A stretch of DNA of 64,000 nt, from positions 6,262,001-6,326,000 of the forward strand of contig JAEVHH010000003.1 of NCBI GenBank assembly GCA_017607445.1, read 5' to 3'. Source of the stretch: Histoplasma ohiense. Taxonomy: Eukaryota > Ascomycota > Eurotiomycetes > Onygenales > Ajellomycetaceae. Both the position numbers and the translations under genes were made by a program. Positions 36,916 to 48,386 of this stretch are shown piece by piece. Every line of letters starts with the position of its first letter. Positions within the stretch are counted from its first letter, which is position 1. Under the pieces are notes generated by a model that was not told the DNA's origin, did not search any database, and saw only the letters and a program-made list of their open reading frames with translations.

Positions 36916-37447
36916 GTGAAGGCAGGCAAACTATGTTCTACACGCACTAGGGCTATTGGGTCCTGTCTCTAAGATTTGATTTTTAATTGGGGGCGAGAGG
37001 GTTTGACTTTGATTTTGATTTTGATTTTGATAGTTTTTTCCATGGTTGACAATCTCCTAAACTTCAATTTGTTTTGATTTCTAGATGCTTTGAACCTCTG
37101 CTTGTTGGCCTGCTATTGCTGTAATCTCTGTGAATAGTCTGGGTTATGCATTTGCATTTGACTGTGTTGTAAGCAAGCCTATTCCTGGCATCCAACATTC
37201 AGAATGGTACCAAGCACCTTTCGTGAACAATTACACTGTGTTTAATATTCCCAATATACCCAGCCACATCCTTTCATTTTTCATTCTGAACAAGCGCTAA
37301 ACTGGTATCTGAAAAGGGACACATGTTCTAATGGCATAAAACTGAGATACACGCTGGATTTTCCACCCCCTAAGCTTCTCTTCCCTCAACATCACTTCAA
37401 TATCCGGGCCGAAGGAAAAAGCACAAAACACGGTAGCAGCTAGATTT
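36916..37447. other. intergenic with TTTTGA repeat
   Basis: Contains about four tandem copies of TTTTGA at 37008-37031. No gene is seen. Confidence 0.7.
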
Positions 37448-37831
37448 CTATCCCCACCAACGACTTATCAGCTGGTCAACAGCGTACTCCTTGGGCCATA
37501 CACCAATTGAAGCTGGCAGGAAAGACCACCAGTCATTAAACTCACTTTTAGGCCCAACCGTATGTAGAGCTTTCACATACTCCCAGTAGCTAGGGTAGTA
37601 GCCACACATTTCCCAATCAATCACGCCAGTAACTTTAACCCAGTCCGTAACCGGCTTCGACAGGGGCGCCTTGTTCTTCATAGAAATCATGATATTCCGA
37701 GGGTGAAGGTCACCGTGGGTCATAACCATTTTATGGTCAGAGAGGAGATGTGAACGAATCATTTTCACCCACCCTGTTCCAACATCATCCACATTGGGCT
37801 GACTGTTTCTCAGTGATCGACAGGCGCTTTA
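37448..37831 (-). pseudogene. aminoglycoside phosphotransferase (APH)-like kinase, C-terminal fragment
   Basis: A 115-codon frame carries the catalytic loop MTHGDLHPRNIMI (the HGDxHxxN Brenner motif) and the metal-binding VTGVIDWEMCGYYPSYWEYV, which define the APH/choline-kinase fold. The C-terminal end at 37448 looks complete. The N-terminal half is absent: upstream in the same frame a few similar residues (SACRSLRNSQPNVDDV) follow a TAA at 37829-37831, and no ATP-binding region could be traced. Such APH-like genes are abundant in filamentous fungi, and their substrates are mostly unknown. It is best regarded as a 5'-truncated relic. Confidence 0.75.
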
Positions 37832-38882
37832 TGAGTTGCACACTCGGTTGAGCAATCGCTTTGTTGAGATTGAGCGATGTTTTGCTACACTTGCAACTGT
37901 CTTGCACAATTCTGAAATGCCACCCCTTTTAGCTTGCATCTATGATACTTGTAAGTTAGTTATGCCTATGCATCAACAGCATTGAATCTATAGTTATTAT
38001 CTCCAGACACCCCAAAAATATCTGTTTTATGAGTCCTGGTTCTGAACAATCTCTAACATAAAACCAGACTGATGACAAAAAATACAAGATTCACTCATGT
38101 ATCATGATCAGGTGGCGGATCGACTTAAACTGACACAAAGATCAATTTATTCTCTCCTCTCCTCAATCGAGGCTGAATCTGATCTTGACCCCGATCCCGA
38201 TCCTGGTCAGAAAGTCGACCTCATTTACGCTGAGAGTGACATTCAAATGCCATCGAGACCAGCCCATGGGGTGCTATTCTTATCATAGGATCTGATGGAC
38301 GACTACAGCAACCATCGTCTTAAGGGCATTGTCCCTTCGGTGTAGTTGTTTAAATCTTTTAGGATCTTGTCGCTGGGTGTCGTCTGTGTGCACTCTAAAA
38401 TCGAGTGATGCAACTACGCAGCTAGAATTACGGCAGAGAACCAAGTCAAAATTCATCCGGTCAATGAACGCGGCAATAAATTGGTGAACAGGCAACAAAA
38501 CTGAAGCCGCTGTTTCCCAGGGTGGAAGCCTCACTTCTTCCGGAAAATATACCAAGTTCCTTTGGGAGGCGGATTCTGAAGAAGTGTCCGGCAGTACATG
38601 GCACAATTCAAGCTCCAGGATGGTGATGGGTGTTATCTTGCAGTGCCGGCTGTTAAAAGCGAGAAGAGCGAGTATATCGGAGAGAAAAGCCCCAGGCTGA
38701 AGTTCGATTGAAAAAGTCCGCTTCGCCAGGAGGTTCTACCGAAGCAATGCCGACGCCACCTGAGAGCAGGGACAGGGGCTGCGTGGGTTAGGCTGGATTC
38801 CTCCTTGAGTGACGGAATGGAGCTCGTCGCTAGCTCACGTATATTGCAAAGTCCGGGGGGGGAGGTAGCCACCTAGATTTGC
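37832..38882. other. unresolved region between the kinase relic and the transposase relic
   Basis: Contains a plus frame at 38097-38288, with a DPDPDPDP-like acidic run, and a minus frame at 38283-38606 (107 residues, containing FPEEVRLPPWETAASVLLP). Neither is recognised. Either may be transposon-derived or a dead gene. Confidence 0.3.
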
Positions 38883-39311
38883 TGAGAGATCAAAGTTCTA
38901 GCCGCTGGCTTTGAAGCGACTGGAATCTATCCTCTTAATCCCCAAAGAGTGCTTCAAGGCTTGCGAAGGCCTATTACACCTCCCGAATCGTTCAAACCAA
39001 CCGCAATTCGAACAAGGACTCCAACCTCCCTAGGATCGCTACGAACAGCAGTCTACTACTTCTACCAGGGGAATCAAGCTCTACTACAGCCAATTATCCG
39101 TGCTGGTGAAGCTTTGGCTCTAGAGGTGGAGATGTATCGAATTGAGAATCAAGCGCTTGCTCAACACCTCCACAAGCAACGTACGCGGCAGCGGCAAGTG
39201 AGCGAATGCCCACTAAAGCAAGATAATTGGCCCGGTTTCCAAGCCCTCGAGCATGAGCATGAGCATGAGCATGAGCAATCAGCCAATGAGTCTGCTCCTC
39301 TGTCCGATTGA
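38883..39311 (+). mobile_element. pogo/Fot1-type transposase C-terminal remnant
   Basis: The frame after a TGA near 38885 reads AAGFEATGIYPLNPQRVLQG and then RPITPPESFKP. This is the classic end of the DDE region in fungal pogo-family transposases, where 'aGi.PfnP..vl..l..P.TP' follows the catalytic core. A helical tail follows (LEVEMYRIENQALAQHLHKQ). It ends in a His-Glu repeat encoded by tandem GAGCAT units at about 39250-39276, and stops at 39311. The DDE core and helix-turn-helix part are missing upstream, and no terminal inverted repeats were found, so the element is dead. Inactivity is inferred from the missing parts. Confidence 0.75.
39250..39276 (+). repeat. GAGCAT hexanucleotide repeat
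   Basis: Four to five tandem copies within the transposase remnant, encoding alternating His and Glu. Confidence 0.9.
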
Positions 39312-40108
39312 TCTGTTGGTTTTGCGGCACAGATGCTCCGCAATCCTCCTCGCTAGTGTCAGGCGACAACATTGCCAAAAGTGATAGAAGGCAGCTTCTG
39401 GTTGTCTCTTGTGATAGACCATTTTGTAACCCTGGCTGAGCCGCGAGGCAACTCAATTGACCAAGCTGACACTTTGTGTGGGCTGCGGTGGTTGAAGATG
39501 GGCAAGCAATAGGAGCGGACCTTGCGGTAGTGTTCCAATCAAGTAGTCTTCGCAACCAGGGGCTTTCCAGCGAGAGAAGCCAGGTAGATGGGATAGTTGA
39601 CAGTCCACTGCCGGAAGCCGCGCGGGGTCTGTTGAGATTTATAACCAAACATACAAGGTTAGTTAACGTATTTCACCACGACCTCTCGCACTAAGTCATG
39701 TGATATAGTGAGTTTGAAGAATGCCAATTGAAAAAGTGCAATTTCAACCTCGTGTACACTCAATGGTGGAAGGGTTACCCTCTGAGCAGCAGCTGCTCAC
39801 AGCTGATTCAACATCTATTACTTCTATAGTGCTTGAATAGCTCTTTCTGACATGTACTGTACATACAATCTTTTTTCTTTTCTTTCTTTTCTTTTCTTTC
39901 TTTTCTACTCCAGTTGTACAGAGCCTGTGTACAAACATCTAGACATAACTTGCACCTCTACATTGATGTCTGGGACCAGTAATCTATCTGTATGGTGAAG
40001 CCAAGTGAGCCAATCATACGGAGAAGGGTTTATTAAATAGAGTTTTATATCACATGACGTAGTGCGCGAGGTCGTGGTGAAATACGCCGTACGTTACCCT
40101 TCAGATGT

Positions 40109-40151
40109 CCTCACCCAAGCCTCACCTTTCCTCACCTTCGCGTGGGTGAGG
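40109..40151. repeat. CCTCACC repeats with a 9-bp palindrome
   Basis: CCTCACCCA at 40109-40117 pairs perfectly with TGGGTGAGG at 40143-40151 across 25 bases. CCTCACC also recurs at 40120-40126 and 40130-40136, so alternative hairpins are possible. It could be a degenerate transposon end or a repressor-type binding cluster; nothing decides this. Confidence 0.6.
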
Positions 40152-41079
40152 CAGCTGGGTTAAAGCAGCCCGCCTCCAGAGCTCCTCCGGGACTAGTGCC
40201 AACAGAGTATTTGAGGAAAACCCAAGTTATGCCTTGAGACATAACTCCATGCGTTCAAGTAAGGAAAGGACACTTTTGGGTTGACCGATGCCACGTGCTG
40301 TGTCCTGCTATCCAGTGGTGTATGCATACAGATATGTATTCGATATAGGTGTTATCTCATCTGAGCTATTTATGTGTGCGTGAGCTGCGTTCCATGTTTG
40401 GGGCACGGGAATGGATGTGAGGCAGGAGGGTGTGGTCGAGTTTCATCGACATGTAGAATTGAACTCCAACACTCGGGATATTAGTATTTGGAGAAAAGCA
40501 ATACATATATTTGCAGCCCCAAATTTCCACAGAAAGGAAACAGAAGTAAAGGTACGGAAAGGCTTGTTTTTGATTTAGTTATTCTCTTTTGCTTGTAGTT
40601 AGTGATGATGGTGATGATGTGAATGATGAAGGCTCGCGCCTTGTCTGGTGATAGCTCTAAATTTATCTTTCTTTCTATGTGCTGGGAAGCAAGAGGGAAA
40701 CGAAAAAAGTAATGGCACAGGGTATTATGGGGAACAAACAACAAGGGAGAGAGGGTGAAAAAGGAAGTATAATTGGGTTTCGTGTAGTAGGAAGGTCGAA
40801 GGTCGAAGTTGATGAGAAACGAGGCAGGGTTGACGAAATGAAAGATAGAAACGAAACATCGCTTGCTCGCTAGAGTACAGGGGTCAAAAAGGAAACATAG
40901 ATGGGAAGGCACAAAAAGGAACAGACGCCTGAAACTAATTAAAAGAAATACCCCGAGGTTCCATTGCCAGCAGCCCTGGTTTGCCGAGTTTCCCTGTCCT
41001 ACCCATGTCCGTCCTTGCTGTCCAATGGTTGTTGTCCTTCTATATCCCAACCCAAAAAATAAATAAAAGCGAAGAGGGA

Positions 41080-41108
41080 AAATAATAATAATAATAATAA
41101 TAATAATG
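41080..41108. repeat. AAT microsatellite
   Basis: About ten tandem AAT units. Confidence 0.95.
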
Positions 41109-41873
41109 AATAAGACTGAGAACTCTTGCCAATTTTGGCCGAGATGAGATGACTCTCTTTCTCGTCGTTGAATCTTGTCTTCAGTTTGGGGGCCAGCCAT
41201 CCGATGAAGAAGACAGGGCTAATCTGTGCGCGGCGGATGAAAAAAGAAAAGCCCAGTTCAAAGGGAGAAAAACAAATTAAAGGGAAACATGGAAAATGGT
41301 AGGGTATTAAAAGTGTTGTACATGTACAGATGATTGATGCAGGAAGAGGAATAATGCAGAAAACCGAAGGCAAACGAAATACAGAAACTTGGGCTAGTAC
41401 ATGGGCAGGATATGCTAGAATGCTGATATACAAAAGGGATACAGAAAGGGAAAATGGAAAGAAAAGTCCACAACTCGGATGGATGTAGTTGTACAAGGCA
41501 GTGGGCTAAGGCAGCAGGAGAAGAAGGAGAATATTGTTTGAAGAAGCGGATTCGGAGTGAGAAGCACGTATTGCATCGACGTGAAGGACGAAGCGAGCAC
41601 GCGGAAGATGAGCCGGAGTGGGATGGCTCAATTTGTTCGCCAACCCACTTGATCAAAAGGAGGTTGTGAGAAGAATTGTTTCCTTTGTTTGCCAATTGCG
41701 CCTCACTTTTCCGTCCCTGTGGAATTTAGCCGATGAAGATAAGGAATCGACCGTCGAGTTACTAAGACTTAAGGCGGTTTGTGCGGTCTTGTATTATTCC
41801 GCTTTCGCGTTCGTACCCAGAAAAGAGACTCGATCGGCTTTGTCTCAGCCTCCTGCTGGCGTAGTTGCTGCCT

Positions 41874-42203
41874 CTACTTCCATCGGCTGCCTTCGAAGCC
41901 GGAACGTCTCGTCTCGTCGTAAGTGCGGCTTCCATGGTTGTGTACGACTACTGCCGTTGGCTTCTTCGAGGCGGAATCCTTTTGCTGTTGTCCTGTAGAG
42001 ATTGAGGTCTTTAGTTAGTGAGTGCAGAAGTGATTAAAGGGCGCAGTATTTTGTCTCAGAGGGGCTGCGAGTTCATATGCAAGGGCCAAGAAGCATAGAA
42101 GCATACCCTGTGCATCGCGTGAGGCGTTGTGGATCTTGACGCTTTTGCCATCTTGAGATGACATTGCGCTGGATGAGTACGAGCTAACGACTTTGTGAGC
42201 CAT
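41874..42203 (-). CDS. small hydrophilic protein, 71 residues, function unknown
   Basis: Two exons, 42203-42107 and 41992-41874. The first starts MAHKVVSSYSSSAMSS and ends in RDAQ plus one base before a GTATGC donor. The acceptor (CTCTACAG) restores phase, giving QQQKDSASKKPTAVVVHNHG, then a Tyr/Arg/Gly-rich end (GFEGSRWK) and a TAG. The product is small, polar and Ser/Lys/Arg-rich, without a signal peptide or membrane segment, probably disordered and cytosolic or nuclear. I do not recognise the family. The model is supported by a clean in-phase intron and by a TATAAAA motif about 345 bases upstream on the same strand. Codons across the join keep one coherent composition. Intron retention would give a different, hydrophobic C-terminus, which seems less natural. 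Confidence 0.6.
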
Positions 42204-42542
42204 TGTGGCGGTGGTGGTGGTTGTTGGTTTGGAGGAGATAGTTTCGTGGTGGGGTAAATGAAAAAGAGTTTGGTCGGGGTGGGATCGCTCGACACAGAGA
42301 TAATGGTTGTCGTGAGCAGTAAAGGTATGAAGACCTGAGAAAGAAATTGTTGTAGAAGTTGACAACGTAGGACAAGAAAGCTTCAGGGAAATATATATCA
42401 ATAAGTAAGAGATCTAGTCGCTGAGGAGGTGTATGAGCCTGGCGCTGGTGAAGACAAAAAATATTGAGTTGAAGTTGGTTTGGTTATCTTATCATAGCGT
42501 AGATCTTAGAATAGAGAGAAAAATTTGGCGGGAGGGAGGAGC

Positions 42543-42551
42543 TTTTTATAC
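42543..42551 (-). promoter_or_regulatory. TATA-like box upstream of the small gene
   Basis: On the minus strand the sequence reads CCAGTATAAAAAGC, a good TATA element about 345 bases before the ATG at 42203. The distance implies a leader of roughly 300 bases. This is inference only. Confidence 0.4.
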
Positions 42552-45500
42552 TGGCAAATTCTGCTGTTGGTAATAGGCTGCAAAGACTGTTATTCCGTCC
42601 GCAGAAGAACTATCGCCAAAAGGAAGGGGAGTTTGTCAAAGCAAAGTATGCAATGCTCTCCACGATGCACAGCGTGACCGATCCAGGACCGCGGGGTAAG
42701 ACAGGCAGCAAAGCAACAAAGAGGACAAAATTGGCAAGGCACCGAACGAAAAGCGCCTGGAAGATATTTCGGTGGCGGGAGAAGGAAATTGGGACGTGTT
42801 GGGGCTCGTGAAGAGAAAAGAATGAAGCGTCCTGTTCAGGCAGAACTTATTGGCCTGAGGGCAGCGGAAGTGGAAAGCGGCCATGGAAAGCGGCCACGGA
42901 AAGCAATCCAACTCGAGGAATGCTGCCTTTCCCACTGATGCTGTCGTATGAAAAGATTCATGATAGAAGGGCTAGATTTGGCTTAGGGCGATGCGATCAG
43001 AGCAGCTCCATCAGTGCCTGCAATTTCGATTTGTTTGACAGCCCTGGGCACTCGAAACGGAAGAAGAGTTTCCTCAGCTAGGTGCGTCATCCTGGGCAGG
43101 CAAGCGTCCCAGTGGACAATGATTCACCTTACATGAGCCTGTGAAAACCGCTATGGGAAGATCTGGTGCGCTGCTTCATGCCAGGGACGCCTCTTGGGCC
43201 TGCTTCATTGGGCCACTCGGATGCCTAAGCCAGCCAGTCGAGGCCCCAGGCAGCAGATGTTCCATTTGATCCACGCCCAGGGCTGGTTGGTATGGGCTTT
43301 GGATACCTGGTCGACAGCCTGAAATCATCATTGTTAACACCAGAACCGGTTAGCAGCGTTTTGCTTCTTACCTGCAGAACCCGGTAACAGCCCCCAGTTT
43401 ATTTAGTGGTGCTGTGGAAATAATTTGCTATCCATGATAATTGCACGGCCATCATAACGAGGGCTCGCGAGCGCCGGAAATTCAGGGCCTGGAGAGATTA
43501 AACAAACAAACCAAACAGCGAGCTACAGTGCTACACAACACGCCGTTAGCCAGATGAGCAGCACATTGGCAAATGTTTGAGCTCCAGCGTCGTTGGGCTT
43601 CTGGGCATCTTCTTGAGGCAACGAGAAGGTCATACAGAGAGAGATTCCTCGAGAATCGACAGGGTTAGGGCTAGGGCTCGCCCAATACGGCGTAGGCTCC
43701 AGCCATATTGGGAAAAATGTCAAAATTCATTGCCATAATGAATCTATCATGAGAATCTCCTTACTCTCCTAGATTTGCATGCTTATGGAATACGCATATT
43801 CCACTTCTTTTTATTGCTGTCGAAGAAACCAAGTACTGCTTGATTTGTAAATGCTCTATTAACTTACTTCCTTGTTTTACGCCTTATTCAACCGTTATAC
43901 TACCACTAGTATTTTCTACCCTCAGGTTTATTGGCTACATACGACTTGTTGCCATGAGTCGAGATCTCACCGACAACGCCGGTGAGGGATGTCTAGGACA
44001 ATGGAGATCCGCAGAATCCTCTATGGCAGCTGGTGGCTGAGTCGAGTACACTACGAGTGTGATTGCCGTTATGAACACGTGCGATCCGCTGACAAGCTTG
44101 CTATGCGGATTGCTGGCTACGACCGACACGAGGGTGTGGGTGTCTCTGACATCCGAGGCTGAGTGAAATATAAAGAGGCTCTGTGAAGGGATCTGTTACG
44201 GTGAATGCCCAGTGTTGTGCGGAGGGCAATGGCTTGTATGCCCACATCCGCGTTCAGTTGCCAACGAATCTACCCTGTTTGTCTTTTACGTTGTTTGCGA
44301 GCCATATGCAAAGGGCCTCTGGTGCTTTGGTCAGCCATGAAATGTGCAGGGACGGTTGATGTGGTCTATTATTATCCATCATTAGCAAGAATAGACACTT
44401 GGCCAGAGCCGCCTTAATTTCATGTGGCTTTAAGGGGTTATGATCTGATGTGTATCTTTGCTGCGTAAACTGGAACATTACACAGTATGCAGTATTGCTA
44501 CGCCTATCCGCAGCCAAAAACACATTCATTTGAGAGGATAGTGGCTTGGAAGTTAGAAATCACTGCCGCAGGCCAAGATTGGAGGGATATGTGTGGGGAT
44601 GGAGGTATCCTGCCAGAGCTTAGAGAGGTGCAACTGTGGCTTATCTTATTCCACTTATTCAACATGCCTGGCTGGCGTGTTCGCCACTTGAATCATTGTC
44701 AGGGCGGTATTTGCCATTTTCGATGTAATTTTGCCCTGTAACAAGCGAACTGCCACATGAGAGAAGGGCGAGGTTTTGTGGCTGTCAATCACAGCCTACC
44801 AGGTGTTCATGATTTGGGGCATCGCTTTAGTTAAGACACGGCGAGATTTAGGGGCTCCCTCCACTGAACCACCTAGCTGAACCTTTTAACCAACTCAACT
44901 AAAACCGTTGCCTTTGCTCTAACTGTAGGGATACCTGCCCTCTGTGAAACTGAGGCGCCCGAGAACATCAAATCTTAAATCACCCAACCTTCTGCCGCTA
45001 ACTACTACCGACTATGTTGGCACGCAAGGAAGTTATCCTAATGGAGAGGAAATGTCCGGGAGCTCCTCAAAGTGGATGTTTCTTGATCATGATCTGACCG
45101 CCCTTTCCCACGTCTGATGTATGTAAAACCGCAGAACTCCAGTTTGGCGTGCCGAAGTATTTGACTGGATAAAATAGTTATGTGAGCAATGCGTTCACAT
45201 GACAAACACGGAATTCGTCCAAGGTATTGAGGTTTGTTTGTCCTGTTGGTTCCTTTGGCAGGGCAAGGGAGAGGCTGGTTCAGATAGGTATTACTTGGTG
45301 ATAAACCCATGCAATGGCCGTCCATGGGACACCTCTGGCCCCTTTCCATCTGCCAAGAACCATCCTGCATTCTCATTGCTGGCCTTGTTTAAAGGACTCT
45401 TTTTATTCTTTTTTTTTCTTTTCTTTTTTCATTTCTAACTATTTCCGGCACACATTGTAGCCACAGCCCAACATCTTGGCCTTGCACATCGCATTTCTTG

Positions 45501-45932
45501 CCGTGAGGCTGTACGTGGCACCTGTAGGAAGCACGCCTCTGAGCTGTCAATTCTGGACCCTGGGACTTCTTTAACTCGAGTGTTTCCGCTTGTTTGTGAT
45601 TCTGCTTTTGACTTTCTTTCTTTCTCTTCTCCAGTTTATAATTGATCTTTTTTCCCCCGTTATTCATTCACCGCCTGTCCTGAATGGGTTCGTGGCAAGT
45701 CCAAGTTCGAGGAATCTGGACCCAGGGCATCGAATCACTCGCCTCAATGCCCGACGGTTAGTTAGAGATTTAAAACAAGGATCAGATATTAAATCTAAAA
45801 AGAGAAAATTTGGCTTTAAAAATATCAAGATGTCCTGTGTGACTGGATTTCAAGGATTATACACAAGCCTCGATATCCCCGTGAGAAAAAAACTGACAGG
45901 GTCAGCAAAGCGAGAAGAGGACAAGGACATAC
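42552..45932. other. gene-poor region
   Basis: About 3.4 kb with short open frames only (for example 42636-42935 minus, 44254-44529 minus and 45038-45376 minus). None shows a domain motif or coherent splice pattern. A T-rich tract lies at about 45400-45430. Confidence 0.5.
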
Positions 45933-46252
45933 TCAAATGATGATGGGCAGAAGAGGCGACAAAAGCCAGGCGGAGGAGGGAACGAGGCGGTGGTGCAAAC
46001 GCGATATTTCCATCTGCTCTGCCACGTTCTTGACAACGACGGCTACTTGTTGGAACGATTTCAATATTTCGTCAGACGCTTCATTGTGCTCCTGGTGCCA
46101 TTTCGCCATTTGATCTCGCCTTGTCGAGGCGTCCAATCGCAGATCTCCCATGCTGCGAGTTCTCTTTGGTGATAATATACCCTTGTTATGATAGTTTCTG
46201 GCCCCATTTTGGCATTTGGTTCTAGCCTCACTGTTGTGAATTCGCGGGCATT
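45933..46252 (-). pseudogene. coding-like fragment with helical region, family unknown
   Basis: A frame open from just after a TGA near 46255 to a stop at 45933 reads FENAREFTTVRLEPNA, then PETIITRVYYHQRTRSMGD and a charged helix (MAKWHQEHNEASDEILKSFQ, then VAVVVKNVAEQM). Composition and continuity over about 105 codons look like real protein rather than chance. It lies on the same strand as the ankyrin relic upstream and may be part of the same dead gene. No domain is recognised. Confidence 0.4.
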
Positions 46253-46951
46253 TTCGAATCAGGCTGAAGGCTTATTCAAATGCATCTACACCTATCTTTG
46301 ATTTTCTGTTCGTTTTGAGATGCTATACAAGCGGGCCCACTTGCTTCGTGGACTTCCTCTGCAGTGACGATTTCGGTTGATTGTCTCTGTAGGCCGATAC
46401 GAAGGTGGTGGAATGAAATAATAGTTTTCCTTGAAACATATTTTTTGTTGCTTTGAATACATTTGCCATTCTTACCCTGAATGGGGTTTCGACTGGATAA
46501 TTGGAAGTAAAATGACCTTCTCTTTGAGATCATTTTTTACTTTTATTTTAAGTCGTGATTCTGAACGATGACAACGGGCTTTCAAACAGTATCCCATCCT
46601 CTAGATGAAGAAATGAAATCATCTATTAACCTATATAGCCGCTTGTTTTAACAGAATTTTAGCGTCAGAATTCCAGTTGGATGTTCGCTCTGTTCTTGAA
46701 TGTTGGTTGCCACATGAAAACGATTTTCGACAGATGTCAGTCAAATATTCATTGTTTGACTACCAGCAATGGCAAGACTCCTGCCTGGGATTTATTGAAT
46801 TGATGAGCCACTTCGACATCCTTTCCCATGTTTAAAACGTTATCTTATTGCTTTGTGATTTATCCTTTTCCCACTCTGAATTGGACAGAGATAGAGTTGA
46901 AAATCCAGCCGTTCAAAGATATAACAATTAAATAGTGTCACATAGGATATA
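46253..46951. other. intergenic, no gene seen
   Basis: AT-rich spacer between two coding relics. No supported feature. Confidence 0.5.
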
Positions 46952-48000
46952 TCATCCCTGCTTGACCAGGACATGAAGGCTGCAGGCTTGAAAACCTCCA
47001 TGACTCTTTGAGTGCGATTGAGAGATTACGAATATTTTCAGCCAACTCCGAAATATTGTCGATTCATAATCCACAAGGGCCGTGTATCGCCATTTCATCA
47101 GCACAGTCACGAAGGAGTGGATCAGCGTCATGTCCAAGGAGACGTTGGAATATTGATTCGTTCTATAAATCATGGCACAGTGAAGGGTGCAATAATGTCC
47201 TTTGTCGGTGCTACAATTGGGACCCGCTCCATACCTCAGAAGGAGATTAACAATATGCACATACCCTGCGCTAACAGCAACGATAGGAGGGTATACGCAA
47301 TTTTGGTTAGAGGGAAGCGCCTGAGTTGACGAGTTGCTGGAAATTTCGGCCGCCCCATTTCTCTACCTATCTGCATAGGATTAGCGGGATTGTCATATAA
47401 GCTTAGTTAACCATCGTGATCGCAGAGACTGAGGTCAAAGTGCTTTGGATGGGGGATACTGACCATCAATTGCTTCAGTGTGGAGAAAGAATCGCTCATT
47501 AGAACCCACGGAGTTAAGTTCAGTTCCTTCAGCAAAGAAGAATATCCACAATTTCCTGTGCCCAGAGTACACTACATAAATGTAGTGCTATAAATCCGGC
47601 GATTCCTGTGTCGCGATATCGACGGCACCAGTGTCAGGAGGAGCATTGATATCGGGGCTATAATCTTCCCCACACAGCGCGCGGAGCACAGGCATGTCCC
47701 GTACTTCGAGCAAAGACGGGTCAGCTCCTAAAGAACAAATAACTTGACCGCTTAAGCGTTCCTTCCGCTGGGGCCTGGCAGAGCAATTATCGACACAGAG
47801 GAACAACGTGGATGTCCAGCACCACAGCATTGGCTAGGACAGTCCGTCGATGCACGTCGACAGTCAAACTCCCGCATTCATAAGGGATTCTGCCATCCAT
47901 TAAATATGACCTCCAGCTGCTGCCACAAAGTGCACCGGTGAATGCTGAAAGTGGAAGTATTCCTGCGAAGGAGCAACTGCGACGTTATGCTGGATTGTGG
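46952..48000 (-). pseudogene. ankyrin-repeat protein, heavily disrupted
   Basis: Reading leftward from about 47985, ankyrin consensus pieces appear in different frames. These are SPVHFVAAAGGHI then a TAA and WMAESLMNAGV; a shifted frame with RRTVLANAVVLD; then LSGQVICSLGADPSLLEVRD with MPVLRALCGEDYSPDI (stop at 47588); and finally MHIVNLLLRYGAGPN with TLHCAMIY at about 47165-47260. The patterns A-x-x-x-G-H, L-L-x-x-G-A-x-P and T-L-H-x-A are the ankyrin signature. Several stops and frame changes show decay. Ankyrin proteins are often expanded in such fungi, many in STAND/NLR-like genes; which kind this was cannot be told. Confidence 0.65.
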
Positions 48001-48386
48001 ATTCCCTCGATCCTCAGCGCCAGTTAGGCCTCTCTTGATCTATTTTGAATAAATACTAGTAAGTATAAACGGGAATAATTTGCATTGTGAACAAAAGTGC
48101 GCTGGAGAGTAACGTTTGATGCCATTGCACAACTATATTTTTGGTAGGACTATGTCAATGTTTCAGGATTTTATATAGTTAGGTTTGTCATCGATTCGGA
48201 AGTTAAATTTTAGTCGCATATTTAAATAAATATTTCGGGTGACCTAAGGAAGCTTCAAACAGCGTTTCTATCACCAGCTCTCGAATTTCAACCACCCGCT
48301 GCCCGGAGGCACAACCGACAATAGAAACCGAATAATAAGAGGGAAAAAAACAATAAATAAAAGGAATCTGATAATAACAAGGAACA
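48001..48386 (+). promoter_or_regulatory. upstream region of FKBP2
   Basis: Non-coding sequence that should contain the FKBP2 promoter and leader. It is AT-rich around 48110-48230. No specific element can be named. Confidence 0.4.

Larger units (their letters stand above)
39312..41873. other. non-coding region with simple repeats
   Basis: Holds a T/C-rich tract at 39871-39905, a CCTCACC repeat and palindrome at 40109-40151, and an AAT microsatellite at 41080-41108. Long minus-strand frames (40481-41200, 240 codons; 40999-41496; 41258-41695) are rich in Phe, Ile, Leu and Ser. They cross the AAT repeat, which yields about ten Ile, and lack motifs. Their left-hand position suggests a 3' flank of the small gene at 41874-42203 rather than coding sequence. 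Confidence 0.5.

Noticed and set aside
40481..41200. A 239-residue minus-strand open frame
   Set aside because: It crosses the AAT microsatellite, giving a run of isoleucines, has a Phe/Leu/Ser composition typical of T-rich DNA, and shows no motif. It overlaps the likely 3' flank of the small gene.
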